A DNA stretch of 64,000 nucleotides from Kosakonia sacchari SP1 (GCF_000300455.3 NZ_CP007215.2:2418001-2482000); one strand, 5' to 3'. Shown: positions 37,002-46,414, numbered from the stretch's first letter. Notes: generated by a model not told the origin, from the letters alone. A program made the numbers and translations.

Positions 37002-38705
37002 TTAGATAGACGTACGGCGGTAGCTGCGGTACTTCGGCTCCCAGAAGTTGTCGTCAATGGATTGCTTGAGCGCTTCGGCAGAGGTTTTCGCCGCCAGGCC
37101 TTGCTGTTGCGCCATTTTGCCGACGGCGAAAGCAATGGCGCGTGAGACTTGCTGAATGTCTTTCAGCTCCGGCAGCACCAGCCCTTCACCGTTGAGCAGC
37201 AGCGGGGAGTATTCCGCCAGCGTTTCGCTCGCCGCCATCAGCATGTCGTCGGTAATGCGCGACGCGCCACTGGAGATAACCCCAAGGCCAATGCCCGGGA
37301 AGATGTAGGCGTTGTTGCACTGGGCAATCGGGTAGGTTTTCTCTTTCCACTGCACCGGTGAGAACGGGCTGCCGGTCGCAACCAGCGCCATCCCATCTGT
37401 CCAGCTGATAATATCCTGCGGTGTCGCTTCAACACGGGACGTCGGGTTCGACAGCGGCATGATAATCGGTCGCGGGCAGTGTTTATGCATTTCGCGGATG
37501 ATCTCTTCCGTGAACAGCCCGGTCTGGCCGGAGACGCCGATCAGAATATCCGGCTTCACATTACGCACCACATCCAGCAGAGAAAGAGCTTCGTTCTGCG
37601 CGCTGGTGTCCCAGTTTTGCAGGTTTTCGCGTTTTTGCACCAGCTTGCTCTGGAACGGCAGCAAATTCGGCATTTCATCCGTCAGCAGGCCAAAACGGTC
37701 AACCATGTAGACGTTCTGACGGGCGTCCGCTTCGCTCAATCCTTCACGCTGAGTCTGGGCAATGATCTGTTCGGCAATACCGCACCCGGCGGAACCCGCG
37801 CCAAGGAAGACGATTTTCTGCTGGCTGAGCTGGCTACCCGCCGCGCGGCTGGCGGCGATCAGCGTACCGACAGTCACTGCCGCCGTGCCCTGGATGTCAT
37901 CGTTAAAGCAGCAGATTTCATCGCGATAACGGTTCAGCAACGGCATGGCATTTTTCTGCGCGAAGTCTTCGAATTGCAACAGCGCGTCCGGCCAGCGTTG
38001 TTTCACCGCCTGGATAAATTCATCAACGAAAGCGTAATACTCGTCGCCGGTGATACGCGGGTGACGCGAGCCCATATAGAGCGGATCGTTAATCAACTGC
38101 TGGTTGTTGGTGCCAACATCCAGCACCACGGGCAGGGTGTAAGCCGGGCTGATGCCGCCGCAGGAGGTGTAAAGCGACAGCTTACCAATAGGAATGCCCA
38201 TGCCGCCAATGCCCTGGTCGCCAAGACCGAGGATACGTTCCCCGTCAGTCACCACGATCACTTTGATGTTGTGGTTCGGCACGTTTTGCAGAATGTCGTC
38301 CATGCTGGCGCGGTTCTGCCAGGAGATAAACACCCCGCGGGCGCGGCGATAAATATCAGAAAAACGTTCACACGCCCAGCCAACAGTTGGGGTGTAGATC
38401 ACCGGCATCATCTCTTCAAGATGGTTTTCCACCAGCCGGTAGAAGAGGGTTTCATTGGTGTCCTGAATATTGCGCAGATAGATGTGCTTATCGATGTCGG
38501 TTTTAAAGCCCTGATACTGCAACCAGGCGCGTTCGGCTTGTTCTTCAATGGTTTCAACTACTTCTGGCAGCAGGCCAAGCAGGTTGAAGTTGCTGCGCTC
38601 TTCCATGCTGAAGGCGCTGCCTTTGTTCAGCAACGGAAATTCCAACAACACGGGTCCAGCGTAAGGGATATATAACGATCGGTTTTTATTATGCTTTGCA
38701 TTCAT
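37002..38705 (-). CDS. maeA: NAD-dependent malic enzyme
   Basis: A 567-residue protein collinear with E. coli MaeA (SfcA) from [21 protein letters not shown] to the RRTSI end. The tyrosine/lysine active-site region is [15 protein letters not shown], the NAD motif [13 protein letters not shown], and the metal site includes [13 protein letters not shown] and [10 protein letters not shown]. It converts malate to pyruvate with NAD+. AAGGAGC precedes the ATG. It keeps its E. coli neighbour sra on the 5' side. Confidence 0.96.
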   Translation of the reverse strand: MNAKHNKNRSLYIPYAGPVLLEFPLLNKGSAFSMEERSNFNLLGLLPEVVETIEEQAERAWLQYQGFKTDIDKHIYLRNIQDTNETLFYRLVENHLEEMMPVIYTPTVGWACERFSDIYRRARGVFISWQNRASMDDILQNVPNHNIKVIVVTDGERILGLGDQGIGGMGIPIGKLSLYTSCGGISPAYTLPVVLDVGTNNQQLINDPLYMGSRHPRITGDEYYAFVDEFIQAVKQRWPDALLQFEDFAQKNAMPLLNRYRDEICCFNDDIQGTAAVTVGTLIAASRAAGSQLSQQKIVFLGAGSAGCGIAEQIIAQTQREGLSEADARQNVYMVDRFGLLTDEMPNLLPFQSKLVQKRENLQNWDTSAQNEALSLLDVVRNVKPDILIGVSGQTGLFTEEIIREMHKHCPRPIIMPLSNPTSRVEATPQDIISWTDGMALVATGSPFSPVQWKEKTYPIAQCNNAYIFPGIGLGVISSGASRITDDMLMAASETLAEYSPLLLNGEGLVLPELKDIQQVSRAIAFAVGKMAQQQGLAAKTSAEALKQSIDDNFWEPKYRSYRRTSI

Positions 38706-38854
38706 CTTACAGCTCCTTGATCAACTTTCTCCCGTGGGGGTGAGTCACGGACCGGTACAGCGGCGGGCGCAAGTATAAAGCATCGCTTCAGCAAATACTT
38801 CCCGATCGCAGTATTCGTTGATTGAATTTTTAGCAATAACAAGGAGAGGGGGGC

Positions 38855-38880
38855 AAAACACCACCCCTGATGGGGTGGTG
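38855..38880 (-). terminator. Rho-independent terminator of sra
   Basis: CACCACCCC, loop of 4, GGGGTGGTG, followed on the minus strand by TTTT. It lies 13 bp past the sra stop codon. Confidence 0.85.
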
Positions 38881-38892
38881 AGGGTGGACAAA

Positions 38893-39030
38893 TCAACCTG
38901 CGCGGCGATGACGCCCTGAGCGGTGAGCGATCACCGTCTCTTCCTGGTTGTCTTTCGTGACAACTTTGCGGGTGTTCGACACTTTATAATCCAGCCCCAT
39001 AAGATGACGTGCCTGACGGTTCGATTTCAT
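38893..39030 (-). CDS. sra: Stationary-phase-induced ribosome-associated protein Sra (S22)
   Basis: A 45-residue basic protein beginning MKSNRQARHLMGLDYKVSN and ending RHRRAG, matching E. coli Sra/RpsV in length and N-terminal sequence. AAGGAG lies 5-6 bases before the ATG. It binds the small ribosomal subunit in stationary phase. In E. coli the order adhP-maeA-sra-bdm-osmC applies; here bdm and osmC are replaced by the glycosyltransferase operon. Confidence 0.92.
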   Translation of the reverse strand: MKSNRQARHLMGLDYKVSNTRKVVTKDNQEETVIAHRSGRHRRAG

Positions 39031-39511
39031 GCTTACTCCTTAATCCAGTTCAATGTTTCAAGGACAAGCCCGGTGACTGACCGGGCGAAATTCAATCTCA
39101 TCATTGCGCGGTACAAAAAACATACCGAGTTGTTATCGTCGGACATCACAGCACAAAGTGCAATAAGAAAAGTTACCTTTAGGTTTTATAGCGATAAATA
39201 ATAAAGCCTATCTAACAGATTAAATTCCTGCACACTATAGGGTTTGCGAGTAAAAATCCCGAACAGTCTCAATTAAAGTAGAATGTTCTTCAGCTTAAAC
39301 GCCTTCACAAAGTTGCTTGATAGTTACAATGATTAAAGCGATATATTCAGGATGAAACATCATTTCGCTTTTTTATGTGACGAAAAGTAAAAAAATGACA
39401 TTATCTTCAATATTGCGATATCAACCACTTTAAACCCAGTCTGTAATATGCTTTTCTTAGCACCAATGGAATAATTAAAAAATATCTTCGCAATGAGAAA
39501 GAGGTAATTCC
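39031..39511. other. AT-rich intergenic region at the backbone/accessory boundary
   Basis: 481 bp without a credible gene. It holds the sra 5' region, a GCCCGGT/ACCGGGC stem (39068-39086), and AT-rich DNA that must carry the promoter of the glycosyltransferase operon. Composition is markedly more AT-rich than the backbone and suits H-NS binding (inference). I see no integrase, tRNA end or direct repeat. Confidence 0.55.
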
Positions 39512-40870
39512 ATGGACGTTCGAAATGGAGTGATTTTTATTTCTTTTGATGCTGTTGCTTTTTCAGGAATCACTGTTGAAGCATTCAAAACAGCACAAGA
39601 GTTAGTGCACAAGGGAATTAAACCTTATCTTGATCTTGGTTACGACATCAAGATTGATAAAGGCAAATTCAATAAGCCATATGAATGGGAGAATGCTATA
39701 TATAAAGGTGGCTTTACGCTTGTGCGAATAAATGACATTACCAGTCTACCTGATTACAACACCCATTTTATCGAATACTCGCATAATGTATTGATTAGCC
39801 AAAAAATATCAGTTTCATCAGCGGAACGTGAAAGAATTCTTTCTGTTATTGATAAAACGGCATGCCAACTGGCACAAAAAATCGTGCGGCAATGGGAGCA
39901 ACTCAATATCGGTACAGTTTATGTTGAAAACGGTACGCTTCCGGAAAATATTATTTATACAAAAGCTCTATATATTGCGATAGATGTATATGGAAAGCGA
40001 TATGATTTAGAGCAGTTCGTCACCTGGCGTGACCATGATTTAATGTGGAATAGCGAAAAAACGGTGATGAAGTATGGTGCTTATCCATATCCATATGCCA
40101 TCAAACCCATAAAATCCCCCTATATTACCTACGTTACGCTTAATGAGGACCTGAAAGAAAAACTTGAAGAATGGTGTAACTATGCTGTTGAAATCAAAGT
40201 TAAAAAGAACGCTTACAACTTTAGCGAGGCGCGAAATCATAGTAATATGCGACGCAGCCTTGGTATAGGTTGCAATGATATATTGATTGCCCGAACCACG
40301 CGCCTTATCCCACAAAAACGGCTTGATCGGGATATTTACCTGGTATCAAAGCTTAACCAACTCTTTCAGCAACACGGTCTCGATGGACGCGTATTTCTTG
40401 TCATCGCTGGCGATCGCCATGAGGCGCCAGAGTGTTATCAATCGCTGGTTGATTTAGCAAGGACATTACAGGTTGAACCGTTTATACACTTTATTGGCTG
40501 GCTGCAGCACGGTTACATGCCCCCGGGCATGAATACCTACACCATTGAAGATTTATATTACTCATGTGACATTGTCTCTTTTCTGACATCGTGGGATTAC
40601 GACAGTTATGGCAATCCAATTGGTGAAGCGATTAGTCACCGGCGATGTTACATTTCGACACGTTATGAATATTATGACGAAGTCTATGGGCAATATGGTT
40701 TCTTTGCGCCAATCATGGACATCTCAGCCGAGAAAGATGATTTACCGGACGATGAATTTATTCTTGGTGTTTATAAACTCATCACTAATAAACCATTAAT
40801 GTCAGAAATGGCTTATCAAAACTTTCTTATTGGTAAGAAAATACTTAGCAGTAAGAGCATTGAGTCTTAA
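39512..40870 (+). CDS. Glycosyltransferase, GT4-like (GT-B fold)
   Basis: A 452-residue protein. The C-terminal half has GT-B features: ARTTRLIPQKRLDRDIYLV, VFLVIAGDRH, FIHFIGWL and a D-x7-E variant of the E-x7-E motif (DSYGNPIGE) at the nucleotide-sugar site. The N-terminal half is less typical. No signal or membrane segment. GC content is clearly lower than that of the following five genes, suggesting a separate origin. GAGG precedes the ATG. It is the first gene of a six-gene operon and probably transfers a sugar from a nucleotide donor; the acceptor is unknown. Confidence 0.75.
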   Translation: MDVRNGVIFISFDAVAFSGITVEAFKTAQELVHKGIKPYLDLGYDIKIDKGKFNKPYEWENAIYKGGFTLVRINDITSLPDYNTHFIEYSHNVLISQKISVSSAERERILSVIDKTACQLAQKIVRQWEQLNIGTVYVENGTLPENIIYTKALYIAIDVYGKRYDLEQFVTWRDHDLMWNSEKTVMKYGAYPYPYAIKPIKSPYITYVTLNEDLKEKLEEWCNYAVEIKVKKNAYNFSEARNHSNMRRSLGIGCNDILIARTTRLIPQKRLDRDIYLVSKLNQLFQQHGLDGRVFLVIAGDRHEAPECYQSLVDLARTLQVEPFIHFIGWLQHGYMPPGMNTYTIEDLYYSCDIVSFLTSWDYDSYGNPIGEAISHRRCYISTRYEYYDEVYGQYGFFAPIMDISAEKDDLPDDEFILGVYKLITNKPLMSEMAYQNFLIGKKILSSKSIES

Positions 40871-40892
40871 TGATTACTCAGGGAGAGTATAT

Positions 40893-42167
40893 ATGCGTGA
40901 CAATGTTTATGTTTCGATTGTTTTACCCGTTTATAACGAGAGGGACAGAATTAACGCTGTGCTTATGTCGTTACTTAATCAAAAAACGCGTAATAACATG
41001 CTGACGCATGATAACTGGGAGCTGATCGTGGTGGATAATAATTCCACCGACGATTCAGTGGCGCAAATACATAATTTTCACCGACTCAATCCGTCAATGG
41101 ATATTCATATCATCAAGGAAACCACGCAGGGTGTCTCCTCCGCGCGAAAATGCGGAATGGACTACGCCTCGCTGCGTTCAAAAGCCCGTGATAAACGCCT
41201 TGGCATAAACCGAAAGCACTATATCGTTTCGGCCGATGCGGACTGCACCGTGGACAGCTGGTGGCTGCACACGCTGATTGCAAAAATGATCGAGGAAGAA
41301 GGGGACTTAGGCACCTGTAATTACTACTACAACGAAAACGACTTCCGTCTGCGCCCGAACCTGTTTGCCGAGATCCAGAAAACGCTGCGCTGCCGCGATG
41401 TCTCCTTCTCGCTGTTTGGCGGCTTCCCGGATGGCAAAGGTTTCGCCGTTGAACGTACGATGTACGACAACGTCGGCGGCATTGAGATCTTTTACCAGCT
41501 CAATAACGGTCGGTTTGTCGAGCACCTTTCCGATGACTGGGATTTCGGTATTCGCGTGATCGCCGCAGGCGGAAAACCTGTCTACGCACGTGATTCCCAC
41601 GTTGAAATCAACAGCCGCCGCGTAGACTCCATTCTGCAGGAAGTGATTACCGGTGTCGCCTACGGGCAAGATGGCATCATCATCATGAAAGATGTTCGCC
41701 CGGATGGGGGGCAGCAAACCTCGCTGAGCGACACGACACCTGAACAGTCATTACAGGCCTGGCACTACTCGATCAAAGATTACGTGCCGAAAAATATTGT
41801 GCTGCCGGTGCTTCTCAACCCGCATCTGCTGTTAGACAGCGAGGCCGTGCGTGACTTTTTCGGTCCGGTGGTAGCCGATCGCCTGTTCCGGCGCATTGAG
41901 GCCATTAAACACGAAACGCGCATTATCGATTTCACTCCCATCCACGCCTATAAAACGCCCGCTTACCTGCTCTATTTCGAGTTTCGCGACGAGATTTTCA
42001 GCGCCATGCGCCGCGCAATGGGCGAAGACATTGGTTTTCCACCGCCGCTGCCAGCCTGTTTTGACGACGTTCAGCAGCGCGATTTCCAGCGTTTCGTCTG
42101 GTATTTCTGTGAGGATCGCGAGTCGGGCATGGCGCATAATTACTTTGCCAACGGGGGAGTCTTCTGA
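40893..42167 (+). CDS. Glycosyltransferase family 2 protein (GT-A fold)
   Basis: 424 residues. The N-terminal domain starts VSIVLPVYNERDRI, continues LIVVDNNSTDDS and contains the DxD metal/nucleotide motif in SADADCTVD. GGFPDGKGFAVER and LSDDWDFGIRVIAAGG fit the acceptor/catalytic region (the ED-like DDWD). The ~150-residue C-terminal part is not familiar. No membrane helices, so it is probably cytoplasmic. GGGAGAG precedes the ATG; the stop shares one base with the radical SAM gene start, so translation is coupled. Confidence 0.78.
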   Translation: MRDNVYVSIVLPVYNERDRINAVLMSLLNQKTRNNMLTHDNWELIVVDNNSTDDSVAQIHNFHRLNPSMDIHIIKETTQGVSSARKCGMDYASLRSKARDKRLGINRKHYIVSADADCTVDSWWLHTLIAKMIEEEGDLGTCNYYYNENDFRLRPNLFAEIQKTLRCRDVSFSLFGGFPDGKGFAVERTMYDNVGGIEIFYQLNNGRFVEHLSDDWDFGIRVIAAGGKPVYARDSHVEINSRRVDSILQEVITGVAYGQDGIIIMKDVRPDGGQQTSLSDTTPEQSLQAWHYSIKDYVPKNIVLPVLLNPHLLLDSEAVRDFFGPVVADRLFRRIEAIKHETRIIDFTPIHAYKTPAYLLYFEFRDEIFSAMRRAMGEDIGFPPPLPACFDDVQQRDFQRFVWYFCEDRESGMAHNYFANGGVF

Positions 42168-43606
42168 TGAACAGATCTCTTCTGGAGTCGTTGAACGATC
42201 TCGACCCGCACTACCCGGTGCCGCACGTGTTCGATTTTCTGGCGGCGCCGGAAAATCACACCTTGCTGGAGTATGTCTACCGGGATCCTTTTGGCTGCCA
42301 CGTGTTTCCAGGCGACATCATAGACTACCCGCAGGACGCCTTTTTCCGCGAGATGGAACACGACATTAAACAGGCAGCACAGATCCATCTCTGGGCGTCG
42401 ATTCCCACCTGCCGCTACCGCTGCCATTTCTGCCAGTTCCCGACCATTATCATTAACCCGCAGAGCGCCCCCTCGCGGGCCGTTTTTCACCGGGTGGTGG
42501 ATCAGAACATTCAGGAAGCGAAATTGTGGCTGCAAAACGTGCCCGCGCTGGCTCAAGCAGAAGTGGGCGAATTTAACGTTTTCGGCGGCACGCCGTCGTT
42601 GCTGCCGGAAGCGGAACTCCGCCGTCTGATTGCGTTTTACCAGCAAAATTTCAATTTTTCTGCCGCCACGCTGCGTTTTGAAGGGGAACCCGCAACGCTG
42701 ACAAAATCCTATCTGCAACTGCTCAAAACGCTGGGTTTCAGCAAAATCAGTTTTGGCGTCCAGTCGTTCAATAACCAGCTTATCGAGGCCTGTGGGCGTA
42801 AACATAGCGCGGAAACCTGCGAACAGACGATAGCCAACGCCCGCGAAGTTGGTTTCGAATGGATAAGCGTGGATCTGATCTATGGTCTGCCTGGGCAAAG
42901 CGTCGATGATGTGAAATTTGATATGGAGAAGTGCCGCGAACTGGCGCTTTCTCATGTCGTCTGCACAAAGCTGCATATGGCGGAATTGATGAAGCAGCGC
43001 ACCGGGGTATCCGGGCAGCGCCAGAGCTTATGGCAGAAAAAAGGGGCCAACAGCGTCTTTCCGGGGCTGGGTAAGCAGTACCAGATGCGCGAGCTGATAG
43101 AGCGCTACTTCGCCGATGATTACATTGAGCATCCCACCATGTATTTCCATCGGCGCACACAACCTGCGGAAAAGTGGAAAGGGCTGATTACCGACCTTGA
43201 TAAACAGTATCCGGAAGTGGCGATTGGTCTTGGCGGCAGTTCGAAATGTACGCAGTCGGAAGCTATCAACATTACGGATTACAAACGCTACTCCCAGGCG
43301 CTGGAAGAAGGGCGCTTACCGATTGAATCGCAGCACGGTTTTTCCCCGCTCCAGCGCGAAGTTAACGCTTTCAAAATGGCGCTCTCCACGCTGCGTCCGG
43401 TCAACGATAGCGAATTCCGCCAGCGCTTCGACGGTCGCAGTTTTTTCCACAACCCGGTTATTCAGCGCGCGTTAGAGACGTTAACACAAAAAGCGCTCAT
43501 CACCGTGACTGGCGATGACGTCAGGCTCACGCCAAACGGCGCCACGTTAGTGGAAGCAATCATTAATACCCAATTCACCATGGAGCTTGCACATGAAACA
43601 CACTGA
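42167..43606 (+). CDS. Radical SAM protein, HemN/HemW-like
   Basis: 479 residues. The radical SAM 4Fe-4S cysteines are Cys82-x3-Cys86-x2-Cys89 (CRYRCHFCQF). Further HemN-family features are FGGTPSLLP, LRFEGEPATLT, KISFGVQSFN and LIYGLPGQSVDDV, plus a C-terminal HemN-like winged domain. Relatives include coproporphyrinogen oxidase, haem chaperone HemW, anaerobic haem-opening ChuW and HemN-type methyltransferases. Clustering with glycosyltransferases and an exporter argues against haem biosynthesis, and suggests modification of a small molecule or lipid. GGGGGAG lies before the ATG. The 3' end overlaps the next gene by 14 bp. Confidence 0.78.
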   Translation: MNRSLLESLNDLDPHYPVPHVFDFLAAPENHTLLEYVYRDPFGCHVFPGDIIDYPQDAFFREMEHDIKQAAQIHLWASIPTCRYRCHFCQFPTIIINPQSAPSRAVFHRVVDQNIQEAKLWLQNVPALAQAEVGEFNVFGGTPSLLPEAELRRLIAFYQQNFNFSAATLRFEGEPATLTKSYLQLLKTLGFSKISFGVQSFNNQLIEACGRKHSAETCEQTIANAREVGFEWISVDLIYGLPGQSVDDVKFDMEKCRELALSHVVCTKLHMAELMKQRTGVSGQRQSLWQKKGANSVFPGLGKQYQMRELIERYFADDYIEHPTMYFHRRTQPAEKWKGLITDLDKQYPEVAIGLGGSSKCTQSEAINITDYKRYSQALEEGRLPIESQHGFSPLQREVNAFKMALSTLRPVNDSEFRQRFDGRSFFHNPVIQRALETLTQKALITVTGDDVRLTPNGATLVEAIINTQFTMELAHETH

Positions 43607-44417
43607 CGCATCCGCACCGGTTTTTAGCCTGTATTACATCGCAATCGACACCGAAGCCGGTGTCACCAATGCGCAATTTGAGCAGTTTGTTCGCGAGAAA
43701 GGGTGCCAGATCCCCTGTTATCCCGGCTGGCGCTGGACGTTGCTGCGTGGCCTGCGGGGAGAGCGCGCCGGGCAATTTCTGATGCTCTATGAAATCGAAA
43801 ACGCCGACCTGCGCGATCGTTACCTGCGTGCAGACGGCAATCTCACCGAGCTGGCGCGCCAGTTCTGGCGCGATCGCCCGCACGCTCAGCAATTGCTGCG
43901 CGAATGGCAACAACTGGGAACATTCAGCGCGTTACCGACGATCTACACCGATTATCGGTTGCTGGCGGAAAACAAAAAAAGCACCGTGATAGATGGGCCT
44001 CGTTATCGTGAACGGCCGGGCGAGGAACCGGAGGCCAGAGTCATTGGCATTCATAACCTGGCGCTGCGCCCGGATGTTGAGGCCGCGACCTTCGAAACCT
44101 TTATCGCTGAAAATTACCAACGTATTGAAGACTACCCGGACTGGAAATTCCGTTTACTGAAAGGCGAGCGCGGCAACCGGCTGGATCAATATGTGGTGAT
44201 GATGGAGATAGCAAGCCTTGCGGCACTGGATGTTTTCTATCCTGAACCGGATATCGCCACCGACCAGGCAGCCATTTTCGCGAAGGTACATCGGGACACC
44301 AAGCAGATGTATGAGGAGTGGAAACAGCTCGCGTCTTTCTCCGGTTCGCCACAAATCTACACCGATTATCTGGCTGTGGCCGAAAGTCAGAGTTGCGGGA
44401 ATGAGCAGGGAGTGTAG
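43593..44417 (+). CDS. Uncharacterised protein of two internal repeats (copy A)
   Basis: 274 residues made of two related halves (about 10-125 and 145-265). Each has F-E-x-F, then YP-x-W-x3-LL-x-G-x-RG-x-R, a methionine-rich strand (LMLYEI or VMMEI) and a W-x-x-L-x-(T/S)F-x3-P-x-IYTDY ending. Length and pattern suggest paired ferredoxin-like (dimeric alpha/beta barrel) domains, as in small monooxygenases or isomerases; that fold assignment is inference. No signal peptide. GGAG is 7 bases before the ATG. Copy B follows the MFS gene. I do not recognise the family. Confidence 0.6.
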   Translation: MKHTDASAPVFSLYYIAIDTEAGVTNAQFEQFVREKGCQIPCYPGWRWTLLRGLRGERAGQFLMLYEIENADLRDRYLRADGNLTELARQFWRDRPHAQQLLREWQQLGTFSALPTIYTDYRLLAENKKSTVIDGPRYRERPGEEPEARVIGIHNLALRPDVEAATFETFIAENYQRIEDYPDWKFRLLKGERGNRLDQYVVMMEIASLAALDVFYPEPDIATDQAAIFAKVHRDTKQMYEEWKQLASFSGSPQIYTDYLAVAESQSCGNEQGV

Positions 44418-44420
44418 CCA

Positions 44421-45572
44421 ATGACCAATCTTTACCCGGCAACAAATACCGGCGCACAGCATGCGACGCGGGCGGTCTTTTTTATTGCTGGTCTGGCGGT
44501 CTCGGCGTGGGCACCGCTGATCCCGCTGGTGAAAACCACGCTGCACGTTGGTGATGGCGCGCTGGGTTTACTGCTGTTTTGCATTGCCGCGGGCTCCATG
44601 CTGGCGATGCCGTTCAGCGGCAGCTTGATCAGCCGCTTTGGCTGCCGGGCCGTGATCCTCTGCTGCGCCCTGGTGTTGTGTCTCGATTTGCCCGTAATGT
44701 TGTTCATCGATTCCCCCGTCGTGATGGGCGGGGTTCTGCTCTTTTTCGGCGCGGCAAATGGCCTGCTCGATGTGTCGATGAACAGCCAGGCGGTGGTGGT
44801 TGAGCGTGCATCCGGACAGGCAAGAATGGCCGGTTTCCACAGCTTTTATAGTCTGGGCTGCATTGCGGGTGCCGGAAGCGTCAGCCTGTTGTTGTGGGCA
44901 GGTGTGGCACCACGACACGCCATTTTACTGATTGCGCTGCTGATTCTGGCGATCGCGCTGGCTTCATCCCGCCATTTATTAGCCAGACGCCCGCAACAAA
45001 CCGGCGCGAAGGGAAGCCTGCTGCGAACGCTGGCGCATCCGCAGGTACTTTTTATCGCCATCGTCTGTTTTTTTATCTTTTTGATGGAAGGCGCAATGCT
45101 GGACTGGTCCGCCGTTTTCCTGCATAGCGAACGGCAGATGCCCGCGCAGCAGGCGGGCCTGGGCTTTACGCTCTATTCCATTGCCGTCGCGCTGGGGCGA
45201 GTATATGGCGATCGCTTAATCAACACGTATGGCAACGTGCGCGTGCTGCTCTTCGGCGGAGTGTGTGCCGCTGCGGGGTTGCTGGTGATGGTTTCACTGC
45301 ATAGCACCATGCTCTCTCTTGCCGGATTTGCGCTGGTTGGCGCGGGGCTGGCGAACATTGTGCCGGTGCTTTTCTCTGGCGCGGGGAATCAGCCCGGCGT
45401 GGCGTCGCACTTCGCGCTTCCCGCCGTCACTTTATTCGGCTATGCGGGGCTGTTGAGCGGACCGGCGCTGATTGGTGTCATAGCGCAATACTACAGCCTG
45501 CGCGCGGTGTTCAGCGCCGGCATTGTGCTCCTGCTGCTGGTTAGCCTGCTGGCGCACAAAATCATCCATTAA
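44421..45572 (+). CDS. MFS transporter (YbjJ-like), probable exporter of the cluster
   Basis: A 383-residue, 12-helix major facilitator. Helix 1 reads RAVFFIAGLAVSAWAPLIPLVK, helix 4 region FFGAANGLLDVSMNSQAVVVE, and the central loop is short. It resembles the YbjJ/fucose-permease-like branch. It starts 3 bp after copy A with GGGAG upstream, and copy B follows 38 bp later, so it belongs to the operon. It may export the product or import a precursor; sequence alone does not decide. Confidence 0.8.
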   Translation: MTNLYPATNTGAQHATRAVFFIAGLAVSAWAPLIPLVKTTLHVGDGALGLLLFCIAAGSMLAMPFSGSLISRFGCRAVILCCALVLCLDLPVMLFIDSPVVMGGVLLFFGAANGLLDVSMNSQAVVVERASGQARMAGFHSFYSLGCIAGAGSVSLLLWAGVAPRHAILLIALLILAIALASSRHLLARRPQQTGAKGSLLRTLAHPQVLFIAIVCFFIFLMEGAMLDWSAVFLHSERQMPAQQAGLGFTLYSIAVALGRVYGDRLINTYGNVRVLLFGGVCAAAGLLVMVSLHSTMLSLAGFALVGAGLANIVPVLFSGAGNQPGVASHFALPAVTLFGYAGLLSGPALIGVIAQYYSLRAVFSAGIVLLLLVSLLAHKIIH

Positions 45573-45610
45573 TTCACGGACGTGTCCGTGGTACGAAGAA
45601 AGGAGTCTTT

Positions 45611-46408
45611 ATGAATAACCCATCTCATGCCGTTTTTAGCGTGCATTACATTGGCCTTAACCTGAAAAAAGGGGTAACCGCAGGCGATTTTGAGCAATTC
45701 GCCCGCGAGCGCGGTGTGCAGATCCCGGCGTATCCGGGCTGGCGCTGGACGTTGCTGAAAGGTTTGCGCGGTGAGCGAGAAAACGAATATCTGATGCTGT
45801 ACGAAGCGCCGGATGCGCAGCAGTACGCCCGTTATGTGACAGCCAGTGGTGAACAGACCGCCGAAGCGCAGCAATTCTGGCAGCAACACCCGCAGGCGCT
45901 GGCGCTGATTGCTGAATGGAAAACTTTCGCGACGTTCGCCGAGCTGCCGACCATTTTCACCACTTACTCGCTGGTGGCGGAAAATACAAACAGCTCCCTG
46001 CCGGAAGGGCCAAACTACCAGGCCAAATCCGGGCAAGAAACGGTGGCGCGCGTTGTCGGTTTCCACAATCTCGCACTGCGCGCGGGCGTACTACCGCAGA
46101 CCTTCGAAAAATTCATTACGGACAATATCCATCGCGTCGAAGATTACCCCGGCTGGAAATTCCACATGCTGAAAGGCCAGGGCGGTAATCGTCTCGATCA
46201 GTACGCGGTGATGCTGGAAATTGAAAGTCTGGCTTCGTTGAACGCCTTTCATCCGGGGCTGGATGTATCCACGGAAAAATCGCTGGCCTTTGTCGCCGCA
46301 CATCAGGATACAGAACGGATGTATGACGAGTGGCGCACGCTCGCATCGTTTTCCGGTGCGCCACAGCTCTATACGGACTATCTGGCGATAGCCGGGAACG
46401 CCAGTTAA
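45611..46408 (+). CDS. Uncharacterised protein of two internal repeats (copy B)
   Basis: A 265-residue paralogue of copy A, with the same two-half plan and many identical blocks: YPGWRWTLLKGLRGER, LMLYEAPDA, LPTIFTTYSLVAEN, DYPGWKFHMLKGQGGNRLDQYAVMLEIESLA and PQLYTDYLAIAG. No signal peptide. AAAGGAG precedes the ATG. Keeping two diverged copies around one transporter gene suggests non-identical roles, such as a heteromer or two sequential steps. Function unknown. Last gene of the operon, converging on the lyase gene with a 6-bp gap. Confidence 0.6.
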   Translation: MNNPSHAVFSVHYIGLNLKKGVTAGDFEQFARERGVQIPAYPGWRWTLLKGLRGERENEYLMLYEAPDAQQYARYVTASGEQTAEAQQFWQQHPQALALIAEWKTFATFAELPTIFTTYSLVAENTNSSLPEGPNYQAKSGQETVARVVGFHNLALRAGVLPQTFEKFITDNIHRVEDYPGWKFHMLKGQGGNRLDQYAVMLEIESLASLNAFHPGLDVSTEKSLAFVAAHQDTERMYDEWRTLASFSGAPQLYTDYLAIAGNAS

Positions 46409-46414
46409 CCTCAC

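Noticed and set aside
37479..38675. 398-codon open frame on the plus strand opposite maeA
   Set aside because: It is exactly antisense to a highly conserved enzyme gene, has no ribosome site and encodes a His/Gln/Arg-rich sequence typical of GC-biased antisense frames.
42140..42976. 278-codon minus-strand frame opposite the radical SAM gene
   Set aside because: Antisense to a gene with clear cysteine and HemN motifs on the other strand.
42167..43606. Radical SAM gene as hemN (anaerobic coproporphyrinogen oxidase)
   Set aside because: Context is a glycosyltransferase/exporter operon with no porphyrin genes, and the N-terminal region differs from HemN.
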